From the NCBI GenBank assembly GCA_036013055.1, contig DASCQM010000006.1, positions 62,001 to 126,000 on the forward strand: a stretch of DNA of 64,000 nt, in the 5' to 3' direction. This DNA comes from SHYR01 sp036013055. GTDB taxonomy: Bacteria; Chloroflexota; Dehalococcoidia; UBA2979. Under the pieces are notes generated by a model. It ran no database searches. It was not told where the DNA came from and was given only the letters and a program-made list of their open reading frames with translations. The stretch's first letter is position 1; every line of letters begins with the position of its first letter. Made by a program: the position numbers and the translations under genes. Below are positions 41,959 to 49,826 of this stretch, piece by piece.

Positions 41959-42423
41959 CTACGGCTTTCGCGAGGTTTGAAGGAACTCTACCTCGAAGCC
42001 GAGGCCGGCCCAGAACGCTCGCGCGGGCTCGTTGGGCGCGAGAATCGCAGCCTCCACCAGCGCGGTGCCGCGACGACGGTGCTCGGCGAGCAGCGCTTCG
42101 ACGGCGGCATGGCCGATGCCGCGGCGTCGCTGCCCCGGCAGCACGTAGAACTCGGCGATCGAGGCGATCTTGCGCTCTTCGTTCGGCCAGTCGGCGATCG
42201 TGCGGATCACGGCGAAGCCGGCGCGGGTGCCGTCGGCGACGATCCACAGCAGCTCGCGGCCCTCCATGTCGTTGAGCACTGCCGTGCGCCAGCGATCGGC
42301 GTCCCACGGGACGTCGTCCGTGACGTAAGGCTCCAACTCTTCGTGGTACGGGCCCGCCATCGTGAAGAAGCCCTCGTACTCGGACTCGGCAATCGCGACG
42401 AGCGCGGTCTGCGGGGCAGTCAT
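41959..42423 (-). CDS. GNAT acetyltransferase
   Basis: A 154-residue GNAT domain. AVLNDMEGRELLWIVADGTRAGFAVIRTIADWPN forms the central beta strands; the acetyl-CoA loop is ISIAEFYVLPGQRRRGIGHAAVEALL, with QRRRGIG. The C-terminal end has LVEAAILAPNEPARAFWAGLGFEVEF. It overlaps the HAD-hydrolase stop by four bases (ATGA), so the two are translationally coupled. The acceptor amine is unknown. It is a distinct sequence from the GNAT at 38.2 kb. Confidence 0.86.
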   Translation of the reverse strand: MTAPQTALVAIAESEYEGFFTMAGPYHEELEPYVTDDVPWDADRWRTAVLNDMEGRELLWIVADGTRAGFAVIRTIADWPNEERKIASIAEFYVLPGQRRRGIGHAAVEALLAEHRRRGTALVEAAILAPNEPARAFWAGLGFEVEFLQTSRKP

Positions 42424-43124
42424 GCGAGCGGGACGTCGAGCAGCGTGCGGATCGCGTCCGCACGTCCGTCGCTGCCGTCGCGGTCGAGCAGGGCGGTGCG
42501 CATGCCGGCCGCGATCGGACCATCGACGTCGTGGGAGGGGTTGTCGCCGACGAACAACACTTCGGACGGGGCGCAGCCGGCGAGCCGGACCGCGGTCGCG
42601 TAGACCTCGGGGTGCGGCTTGCGGTAGCCGATGCGCGCGCTCGTGACCACGCCTTCGAGCATCGAGCCGATGCCGAGCGCACGCACGATCTCGGGCAGCC
42701 GCCAGATGTGATTGGAGACGATGATCGACTGCACGCCGCTGCTGCCGAGCCGCTGCAGCGCGGGGATCGTGTCGTCGAAGAGCGCGTACTCGCCCGGTTC
42801 CGTCTGCATCTCAACGACGCGATCCGCGATCTGCGCGGTCAGCGCCGCATCGACGCCTATCGCCGCCAGCCGGTCGGCGTGCACGCCCGCGTGGATCGGA
42901 CGCCACGCCTCTTCGCTCTCGGCGGCATGCTCTACGAAGCCCTCGGCGGTGCGCCAGCGCGCCCACGCATCATCGAGGGAGAGCGTGCGGAGCGCGTCTT
43001 GCGTGGTCGTGATGCCGAACTCCGCCGCAGCACGGACGTAGACCGAGTAGTTACCGTCGGGGTAGTAGGCGAGCGTGTCCTGGAAATCGAAGCAGACAGC
43101 CTTCACCGGTGGATGCGTAGACAT
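42420..43124 (-). CDS. HAD superfamily protein with altered motif I
   Basis: A 234-residue HAD (subfamily IA/IB-like) protein. Motif I reads CFDFQDTL: the nucleophilic Asp13 is present, but the general acid Asp two residues later is Gln15. Motif II is IIVSNHIW, motif III has the Lys in GYRKPHPEVY, and motif IV is VGDNPSHDVDGPIAAG. HAD proteins with a non-Asp residue at this position are known and may lack phosphatase activity. It is followed by the GNAT gene with a four-base overlap and lies 21 bases after mfd's stop on the same strand. Start ATG 43124 has no clear ribosome-binding site. Confidence 0.84.
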   Translation of the reverse strand: MSTHPPVKAVCFDFQDTLAYYPDGNYSVYVRAAAEFGITTTQDALRTLSLDDAWARWRTAEGFVEHAAESEEAWRPIHAGVHADRLAAIGVDAALTAQIADRVVEMQTEPGEYALFDDTIPALQRLGSSGVQSIIVSNHIWRLPEIVRALGIGSMLEGVVTSARIGYRKPHPEVYATAVRLAGCAPSEVLFVGDNPSHDVDGPIAAGMRTALLDRDGSDGRADAIRTLLDVPLA

Positions 43125-43145
43125 GAGGCTACGGTATCGGACGCG

Positions 43146-46100
43146 CTACGCCGGGACGAGTGTTCGTTCCCGCGAGAGCACGCGCAGCAGGTTCTCGATC
43201 GCCTCGACCCACTCTTCGCCCAGCTCGGTCCGTTCCACGCGCAGCTGTAGCCGGCCGATGCGGATCTTCGGCGGAAGCGTCGGCAGACGACGTTGATCGA
43301 ACGGGCGTGCGTCGTCGGCGGCGAAGAGCACGTCATCGCCCTGCATGCGCACCGACGAGATATCGGCTGCCTGCGCTAGCAGGCGGATGCGCACGAGCGT
43401 AAAGAGGTGTTCGAGCGGGTCGGGCAGTTCGCCGAATCGGTCGGCGGTCTCCTCCGCGAGTGCCCGCGACTCGGCGGCGCTCTTCACACCGGCGATGCGC
43501 TGGTAGAGCGCCAGCCGCCCCTCGATCTCCTCGATGTACGACTCGGGGATGAAGGCGGTCACCGGAAGGTCGACGTTGCCGCGACCCTCCGACGGTGCGG
43601 TCTCCGCTGCGCGTCCCTCGTGGGCGGCCTTCAGCGACTCGACGGCGTCGGCGAGCATCGAGGTGTAGAGGTCGAAGCCGACGGTCGCGATCTGCCCGCT
43701 CTGCTCCGCGCCCAGCAGATTTCCGGCGCCCCGGATCTCGAGATCGCGCAACGCAACCTGGTAGCCCGAACCGAGTTCGCTCGCCTCGAAGATCGTCGAG
43801 AGCCGCTGCTGGGCGACCTCGGTGAGGATGCGGTCGCGCGGGTGAAGCAGGTAGGCATAGGCCTGCTGGAGGCTGCGGCCGACACGCCCGCGGAGCTGGT
43901 AGAGCTGGGCGAGACCAAGCTTGTCTGCCTGGTCGATCACGACCGTATTCACATTCGGGATGTCGATGCCGGACTCGATGATCGTCGTGCAGACGAGGAC
44001 GTCGAACTCGCCTGCGGCGAACCGCTCCATCACCCGCCGCAGCAGGCCCTCCGGCATCTGGCCGTGCGCGACTACGATGCGCGCCTCCGGAACGAGCACG
44101 CGCAATCGCTCGGCGAACTCATCGATGCTCTGCACGCGGTTGTGTACGAGGTACGTCTGACCGCCGCGTTCGAGTTCGAAGAGCAGCGCCTCGCGCACGA
44201 TCGCGTCGTCCCACTCGGTGACGTAGGTGTGGACGGCCTGCCGGCCCTCGGGCGGCTCGTCCATCGTCGACATATCGCGGATGCCGGTGAGCGCCATGTG
44301 CAGCGTGCGCGGGATCGGCGTCGCCGAGAGCGTGAGCACGTCGACCTCTAGCCGCATGCGCTTCAGCCGCTCCTTGTGCGTGACGCCGAAGCGCTGCTCC
44401 TCATCGATCACCACGAGGCCGAGGTTGTGGAACTCGATGCCCTCGGAGAGCAGCCGATGCGTGCCGATCACAATGTCGACGTCGCCCGCGCGCAGGCCGC
44501 TGATCACGCTGCGTGCCTCGGCGTCGGTGCGGAAGCGCGAGAGCACCTCGATGCGGGTCGGGAACGCGGCCAGTCGCTCGCGGAACGTGCGCTCGTGCTG
44601 CTGCGCGAGCACCGTCGTCGGCACCAGCACCGCAACCTGGTAGCCGTCCGCGACCGCCTTGAAGGCGGCGCGTAGTGCGACCTCGGTCTTGCCGAAGCCG
44701 ACATCACCGCAGATCACGCGATCCATCGGGCGCTCTGACTCCATGTCGGCCTTCACCGCCGTGATCGCGGTGAGCTGGTCGGTCGTCTCCTCGTACGGGA
44801 ACGCCGCCTCGAGCTCGCGCTGCCACTCGGTGTCTTCGCCGAAGGAGTGGCCCTCCAGCATCTGCCGCGCCGCGTAGAGCCGTACGAGGTCGGCGGCGAC
44901 CAGCGCGACGGCCTCCCGCACGCGAGCGCGAGCGCGACCCCATTCCTGCGTGCCGAGCCGGGTCAGGCGCGGCGTGTGCTCGGACGGCCCGACGTAGCGC
45001 GAGACCTTGTCCACGTGATCGACCGGGACGTAGAGGCGGTCGTCGCTCGCGTAGCGCAGCTCCAGGTAGTCGCGATCCTCGCCGTCGACCTCGCGTCGGA
45101 TGATGCCGCCGAAGCGGGCGATGCCGTGGTCGGCGTGCACGACGAAGTCGCCGGGGCGCACCTCGGCGAGGAAGCGCGTGCGGTGGGAGGCCTTGCGGCG
45201 GAGGCGACGTCGCTGCTTCATGAAGCCGAAGAGCTCCCGGTCGGTCGCCAGCGAGACCACGCCGTCGGCGGTGCCGACCTGCCAGCCCTCGGGCAGCGCG
45301 CCCTGCACGAGCGTCAGCGAGCCGCGCGCCGGGACGTCGACGACCCTCTCGACGACCGCGGCGTCGACCTGAATTTCCGCCAGGATGTCGCGGAACCGCT
45401 GCGCCTGCTGCGTGGCGACGACCACGCGGTCGCCGCGGCGGAGCTGCCGCCCGATGTCGCTCGCCGCATCCGTCAGCCGCCCCGCGTAGGCATCGGCCGC
45501 CGCAAACGGCAGCCGGAACGCGCCCGGCTCGTTACCCGTGGCCCAGCGAGCGAGGTCGACGCGCCGCGTGCGGCCGCCGAGCGTGATTTCGAGCTCCTGC
45601 TGCGACATGTGGGGCAGGGGGGTCTCGGTGGGCAGGTTGCCACGGCCCGCCATGTCGTCGGCGCGCTCGATCGCGAGGTCATCGAGGTCGGAGGAGGCGG
45701 CGATCAGCCCCTCGCGCTCATCGAGAATCAGCAGCGCGTCGGGCTCGAAGTGATCGAGGATCGTCGTCTCGCTCGCGAGCGGGCCGAAAAGCGGCGGCAC
45801 CGGAAGTTCCCCGCGCTTCAGCGCCGCGAGGTTGTCCTTGAGCTCCGGCGTCAGATCGTCGGAGTCGTCGAGCCGAGCAGCAAGCCGGATCAGTTGTTCG
45901 CGGGATGGGAACCACTCGGTCGCTGGCCCGACCCGCACGGATTCCAGCCGGTCGGTTGTGCGCTGCGTCTCTGGGTCGAACTCGCGGATCGACTTGACTT
46001 CCGCGCCGAAGAACTCCACGCGCACCGGCCACTCACGCTCCGGCGGAAAGATGTCGATCAGGCCGCCGCGGCGCGCCGCGACGCCGGGGCCGTCGACGAG

Positions 46101-46637
46101 CGACTCGATGCGGTAGCCTGCTTCCAGGAGCCGCAGCGCGAACGTGTCCATCTGCAACTGCTGGCCGACCTCGATCACGCCGGGACCCCGTCCGAGGTCG
46201 GCGGGCGCGGCGGTGCGCTCGACGGCGGCCTCGACCGAGGCGACGACGAGCGGCGGGTCAGCGCCGGCGCTGGTGACGGCGATCTGCGAGAGCGCGGCGA
46301 GGCGCTGCCAGATGATCTCGCCGTTCGGCTGTTCGGGTGCGTATGGAGGTTCGCCGCGCGACGGGAAATGGACTGCCGCATCGCCGGCCCACGCGCGCAA
46401 CTGCTCGACGAGCGCCTCGGCATCGACCTCTCGCGCGACGATCACCAGCGCCGGGCGCCGCGAGTGCCGCCAGAGCAGCGCGGAGACCACCGCCTTGCTC
46501 GCATCGTTCGCCCCGAGCGTGACGCGCGAGCCTGTGTCGAGGCGTGCGTAGACCTCCGCCAGCGGCGGCACGGAGGCCAGCGACGTGAGCAGCGGTCTGA
46601 GGTCCAGATTCAGCTCCTGCGTGCGTCCGCGTGCCAT
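43146..46637 (-). CDS. mfd: Transcription-repair coupling factor Mfd
   Basis: A 1163-residue protein with the Mfd architecture: an N-terminal UvrB-homology region (VDGPGVAARRGGLIDIFPPEREWPVRVEFFG), the RNA-polymerase-interaction domain (RPGDFVVHADHGIARFGGI and LELRYASDDRLYVPVD), a superfamily 2 translocase (MDRVICGDVGFGKTEVALRAAF, VIDEEQRFGVTHKERLK, TLSATPIPRTL, RGRVGR), and the C-terminal TRCF domain (VDLPVTAFIPESYIEEIEGRLALYQRI). It displaces stalled RNA polymerase and recruits UvrA. ATG 46637 is used; a GTG at 46643 is in frame. It is probably transcribed with pth and the LexA-box gene upstream. Confidence 0.96.
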   Translation of the reverse strand: MARGRTQELNLDLRPLLTSLASVPPLAEVYARLDTGSRVTLGANDASKAVVSALLWRHSRRPALVIVAREVDAEALVEQLRAWAGDAAVHFPSRGEPPYAPEQPNGEIIWQRLAALSQIAVTSAGADPPLVVASVEAAVERTAAPADLGRGPGVIEVGQQLQMDTFALRLLEAGYRIESLVDGPGVAARRGGLIDIFPPEREWPVRVEFFGAEVKSIREFDPETQRTTDRLESVRVGPATEWFPSREQLIRLAARLDDSDDLTPELKDNLAALKRGELPVPPLFGPLASETTILDHFEPDALLILDEREGLIAASSDLDDLAIERADDMAGRGNLPTETPLPHMSQQELEITLGGRTRRVDLARWATGNEPGAFRLPFAAADAYAGRLTDAASDIGRQLRRGDRVVVATQQAQRFRDILAEIQVDAAVVERVVDVPARGSLTLVQGALPEGWQVGTADGVVSLATDRELFGFMKQRRRLRRKASHRTRFLAEVRPGDFVVHADHGIARFGGIIRREVDGEDRDYLELRYASDDRLYVPVDHVDKVSRYVGPSEHTPRLTRLGTQEWGRARARVREAVALVAADLVRLYAARQMLEGHSFGEDTEWQRELEAAFPYEETTDQLTAITAVKADMESERPMDRVICGDVGFGKTEVALRAAFKAVADGYQVAVLVPTTVLAQQHERTFRERLAAFPTRIEVLSRFRTDAEARSVISGLRAGDVDIVIGTHRLLSEGIEFHNLGLVVIDEEQRFGVTHKERLKRMRLEVDVLTLSATPIPRTLHMALTGIRDMSTMDEPPEGRQAVHTYVTEWDDAIVREALLFELERGGQTYLVHNRVQSIDEFAERLRVLVPEARIVVAHGQMPEGLLRRVMERFAAGEFDVLVCTTIIESGIDIPNVNTVVIDQADKLGLAQLYQLRGRVGRSLQQAYAYLLHPRDRILTEVAQQRLSTIFEASELGSGYQVALRDLEIRGAGNLLGAEQSGQIATVGFDLYTSMLADAVESLKAAHEGRAAETAPSEGRGNVDLPVTAFIPESYIEEIEGRLALYQRIAGVKSAAESRALAEETADRFGELPDPLEHLFTLVRIRLLAQAADISSVRMQGDDVLFAADDARPFDQRRLPTLPPKIRIGRLQLRVERTELGEEWVEAIENLLRVLSRERTLVPA

Positions 46638-46652
46638 GAGCACACAAATTCG

Positions 46653-46675
46653 GGGCCGCCCCTGAGGGGTGGCCC
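46653..46675. terminator. Stem-loop between pth and mfd
   Basis: GGGCCGCCCC and GGGGTGGCCC form a 10-bp stem (one G-T pair) around the loop TGA, directly between the pth stop and the mfd start (16 bases before the ATG). It could be a terminator for pth, an attenuator, or a translational control element for mfd. On the + strand it is followed by TTT. Confidence 0.45.
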
Positions 46676-46769
46676 TTTCACACGTAGCTTAGCGCAGACG
46701 CGCCGGGCTCGCCTGAGGGGGATCCCGTTGGCCCGAGGGCTCGCCGGTGCAGCACCGCCGCGGAGGAGC

Positions 46770-47474
46770 CTACTTCGTGTCGGCGCCCTTGCCGGGGTTG
46801 AATCGATTCATCGCGATGTCGATGCCCTCGACGGCCGCGACTTCGATCGCGTCAGCGACACGTGCGACGGCCTCGTCGAGCCGCTCGCGTTCCTCGCGGC
46901 CGGGGGCCGAGAGTACCCAGTCGGCGATGCGCTCCGGGTCGCGCACCGGCGTGCCGTCGTCGTAGGGGCGGTCGATGCCAACGCGGATGCGGGCGAACCC
47001 GCTGCCGCCGAGCGAGCTGATCAGTGAGCGCACGCCGTTGTGGCCGCCGCTGCCGCCCCCGCTGCGCACGCGGATCTGGCCGACCGGCAGGTCGAGGTCG
47101 TCGTAGACCAGCAGCACGCGGTCGGCTGCGATGCCGAGCCGCTTTGTCTCGGCGGCCACCGGCGGACCGCTCTCATTGACGAACGCGCGCGGCCGAGCGA
47201 GGTGCAGCGTGCGCCCATCGACGTCGATCGCGCAGCGGTCGACGCGACCGTGCTGCTCGAGCTTAGCGTCGTGCCTGCGTGCCAGCAGCGCGATGCACCA
47301 TGCGCCGACGTTGTGGCGGGTGTTGCCGTACTTCGCGCCCGGGTTCGCGATGCCGACGACGAGTGCGGGCGTGCGGATACCGTCCGGCTCGTCGGGCACT
47401 TCGACGTTAGGTGCGGCTGCCTTCCACGGTAGTCGCGGGCGGAACGAGGAAAATCGGCCGGGCATGGCGTTCAT
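46770..47474 (-). CDS. pth: Peptidyl-tRNA hydrolase Pth
   Basis: A 234-residue Pth. The family segments are VVGIANPGAKYGNTRHNVGAWCI (catalytic His54), FVNESGPPVA, VYDDLDLPVGQIRVR, and GGGSGGHNGVRSLISSLG, and ALVVGI begins the fold. It releases peptides from peptidyl-tRNA. There is an N-terminal extension of about 35 residues (Arg/Pro rich) that E. coli Pth lacks; ATG 47474 is used and the ATG at 47465 is also in frame, neither with a strong ribosome-binding site. The stop of the unknown gene at 47489 is 14 bases upstream, consistent with an operon that continues into mfd. Confidence 0.92.
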   Translation of the reverse strand: MNAMPGRFSSFRPRLPWKAAAPNVEVPDEPDGIRTPALVVGIANPGAKYGNTRHNVGAWCIALLARRHDAKLEQHGRVDRCAIDVDGRTLHLARPRAFVNESGPPVAAETKRLGIAADRVLLVYDDLDLPVGQIRVRSGGGSGGHNGVRSLISSLGGSGFARIRVGIDRPYDDGTPVRDPERIADWVLSAPGREERERLDEAVARVADAIEVAAVEGIDIAMNRFNPGKGADTK

Positions 47475-47488
47475 CGTCGGATCTGTGC

Positions 47489-48934
47489 TCAAGCGGCGCA
47501 AGGCCAGCGTGATCGCCGCGTGGCGGGCGGGGCCGCAGACTCGGTAGCGCCCTCGGCCACCGCCCCTGGCCGATCCTCGCGCAGCACCGCCTGGCCCGTC
47601 GTGGACGCGCCGATCGCCGCCTCCAGCAGCGCGCGGAAGCTATCGATCGCCTGATCGAGCGTCGCTTCGGTGACGACGGGGAAGCGCCCGGCGAATTCCG
47701 CGAGCGGCGAGTCATCGACCGTCGAGAGCATCCGTTCGATGTGTGCCGCAAGCCGGTCATCGAGCGCCCGTTCGATCCCTCCGACGTCACTGGCGGCGAT
47801 CGCCTGCAACAGCCGGTCGAGCGCCGGCACGGTCTCGCGGTCGAGTACGAAATGCATCGCCCGCGCAGCAAGCCGGCGGCGCTGCGTCTCGATCGCCGCA
47901 TCGACTGCCTCGATTGCTGCGCGGGCCGCCACGAAGGCGAGCGGTTCGCCGCCGAGCGGCACGTTTGCGGTGCGAGCCGCATCGGGGCTTGCCGCTTCCG
48001 GGATGTCGTCCAGCGCCTGCCGTGCCCGCCTGTGCGCCGCCAGTGAGGCGACGCCTGCGGGCCGCCCGAGCGCTGAGATGCCGTTCAGCCGTTGCAGTGC
48101 GCCGCAGGCTGGTTGCGAACGGTCGAGCGTATCGATCAGCCTCGTCGCTTCCTGCCCGACGGATCGGTAGTGCGCCTCATAGGCGAGTTGATAGCGGCGT
48201 CGCCACGCCTGTACGGCGCTCAGCGCGCCGGCGAACGGCTCACCCGCGAGGTAGCGCCACGGTGACGCTTGCTCACGGAGCACCTGCCTGTCGATCGCGA
48301 GTTCCCGGTAGGCGGGCGAGTCGGGGACCGGCGCGCTGGCGACGAAGCTCAACGCCTCACTGACCTCGATCGCGCCGTCGAGCCGGATGCGTTCGATCGC
48401 CAGCGCCTCGGCGAAGGACTCAGGCTCGTCGAGGGTGACGCGCAGCCAGCGCTCGGCCTGGTCGCCGTCGAGCGCGCCGAAGTGGCGCAACGGGGCGTCG
48501 CAGCTCTCGGTAAAGGCGCGGAGCATCTCGATGCGCCGTCGCTCGTTCGTCGGTGCTTGCAGCGGGTAGCGCGCCACCTCGATCCCCGCCGCGATGAAGT
48601 CATCGAGTCGTGCTCCCGGCTCGCGGTAGCTCGGCGACGCCTGCCAGCGAGCGGCGTGCGGGGGTGCGCCCACCTCGTACTCGCCCACGGGATCGGCAAC
48701 GCTGGCAGGTCGGCGCTCGGAAGGGGTCATCGACGGCTGTCCGGCGGCTTCGAGGCCGATCCACGGCGGGAGATCGTCGGGCGAGTCATCGCCCGCGAAT
48801 CGCACGACGCGAACGTCGATCGCGGCGTCAGGTTCGATGAAGGCCTGATTCCAGCTGTCCGCATCGACCAATTCGACGGCGTAGACGGTGCCGTGCTGGT
48901 CACGTTCAAATACCGTCTCGCTGGAGTGAGTCAT
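47489..48934 (-). CDS. Uncharacterised helical protein under tandem LexA-type boxes
   Basis: I cannot assign this 481-residue protein. It is predominantly alpha-helical and charged, with Arg/Ala-rich helices such as ARQALDDIP and ETQRRRLAARAMH and no visible P-loop, endonuclease or metal motif. The N-terminus (SETVFERDQHGTVYAVELVDADSWNQAFIEP) is beta-like. The ATG at 48934 has a clear GAGGTGAAG site, and the first of two LexA-type boxes begins 12 bases upstream of it. pth starts 14 bases downstream, followed by mfd, so DNA-damage-regulated expression is expected. It could be a repair accessory or a toxin-like protein. Confidence 0.72.
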   Translation of the reverse strand: MTHSSETVFERDQHGTVYAVELVDADSWNQAFIEPDAAIDVRVVRFAGDDSPDDLPPWIGLEAAGQPSMTPSERRPASVADPVGEYEVGAPPHAARWQASPSYREPGARLDDFIAAGIEVARYPLQAPTNERRRIEMLRAFTESCDAPLRHFGALDGDQAERWLRVTLDEPESFAEALAIERIRLDGAIEVSEALSFVASAPVPDSPAYRELAIDRQVLREQASPWRYLAGEPFAGALSAVQAWRRRYQLAYEAHYRSVGQEATRLIDTLDRSQPACGALQRLNGISALGRPAGVASLAAHRRARQALDDIPEAASPDAARTANVPLGGEPLAFVAARAAIEAVDAAIETQRRRLAARAMHFVLDRETVPALDRLLQAIAASDVGGIERALDDRLAAHIERMLSTVDDSPLAEFAGRFPVVTEATLDQAIDSFRALLEAAIGASTTGQAVLREDRPGAVAEGATESAAPPATRRSRWPCAA

Positions 48935-48945
48935 CGTCTTCACCT

Positions 48946-48959
48946 CGAACAATCGTTCT
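48946..48959. promoter_or_regulatory. LexA-type box 1 (CGAAC-N4-GTTC)
   Basis: CGAACAATCGTTCT matches the Gram-positive/actinobacterial LexA pattern CGAACN4GTTC. It starts 12 bases upstream of the ATG of the unknown gene at 48934, next to its ribosome-binding site, a position that would block initiation. It is the first of two dyads 18 bases apart. Confidence 0.7.
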
Positions 48960-48964
48960 GATAG

Positions 48965-48976
48965 GAACGTACGTTC
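48965..48976. promoter_or_regulatory. LexA-type box 2 (GAAC-N4-GTTC)
   Basis: GAACGTACGTTC is a perfect 12-base palindrome of the same type as box 1. A perfect minus-strand -35 hexamer TTGACA lies at 48995-49000, further upstream. I could not place a convincing -10 at 17 bases, because that position falls on this box. Two such boxes in tandem suggest tight SOS repression. Confidence 0.7.
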
Positions 48977-49119
48977 TAGCAGCAGCAACCTCTCTGTCAA
49001 TGGGATTCGATACGACGTTCGCTATTGCAGGCGGCCCGTCTGCCCCATATGCTTGCCGCGCCTTGAATCTGACGTAGGTTCGCGGCGACGTAATGTCCCG
49101 CATCTACCCGTAGTGGGAG

Positions 49120-49824
49120 ATGACCCCTTTGAGTGATCCAATTGCCGATGCCCGTGCAGACGGGCGCACCCTCCTGACAGAGGTCGAGTCGAAACAGTTG
49201 CTGCATGACGCGGGCATCCCCGTTACGCAAGCGACGACTGCAACAACTGCCGATGAGGCAGTCGTGGCGGCGGAAGGCATGGGCTTTCCCGTTGTCCTGA
49301 AGATCGTCTCCTCCGATATCGCACACAAGTCCGACGTCGGTGGCGTCGCGCTCGACCTCGCTGATGGCGACGCCGTGCGCGAGGCGTACGACGCGATGCA
49401 GGCGAGCGTGAAGAGCGCCGCGCCGAAGGCGACCATCGATGGCATCTCGGTGCAGCAGATGGCGCAGTCGGGCACCGAGGTGATCGTTGGCATCGCCACC
49501 GACCCGCAGTTCGGCCCGGTGATGATGTTCGGCCTCGGCGGCATCTTCGTTGAGGTGCTGAAGGATGTCGCCTTCCGCATCGTCCCGCTCGAAGACCGCG
49601 ACGCGAGCCAGATCGTGCGCGAGATTCGCAGCTTCCCCGTCCTTGAGGGAGTGCGTGGGCAGGCCGGCGCGGACCTCGACGCGCTTGAGAAGCTGCTGCT
49701 ACAGGTCTCGGCATTCGCCTGGGATCACCAGGAAGTCGCGGAGTTGGATCTCAACCCCGTGATCGCGCGGCCGGACGGCGTACTGGCCGTCGATGCGCGC
49801 GTCGTGCTCGCGAGCGAGGGGTAG
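49120..49824 (+). CDS. ADP-forming acyl-CoA synthetase beta subunit (ATP-grasp)
   Basis: A 234-residue ATP-grasp protein. It opens LLTEVESKQLLHDAGIPVTQ and has the lysine/His region VVLKIVSSDIAHKSDVGGVALDL, a VQQMAQSGTEVIVGIATDPQFGPVMMFGLGGIFVEVLKD block and the closing AELDLNPVIARPDGVLAVDARVVL. It provides the nucleotide-binding half of acetate/acyl-CoA synthetase (ADP-forming). The start is ATG 49120, but a TTG at 49129 has GGGAG at better spacing. The alpha gene begins two bases after its stop. Confidence 0.9.
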   Translation: MTPLSDPIADARADGRTLLTEVESKQLLHDAGIPVTQATTATTADEAVVAAEGMGFPVVLKIVSSDIAHKSDVGGVALDLADGDAVREAYDAMQASVKSAAPKATIDGISVQQMAQSGTEVIVGIATDPQFGPVMMFGLGGIFVEVLKDVAFRIVPLEDRDASQIVREIRSFPVLEGVRGQAGADLDALEKLLLQVSAFAWDHQEVAELDLNPVIARPDGVLAVDARVVLASEG

Positions 49825-49826
49825 GC

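Noticed and set aside
44847..47027. A 726-codon open frame on the + strand opposite mfd and pth
   Set aside because: No recognisable domain; the opposite strand encodes well-conserved proteins, so this is a high-GC shadow.
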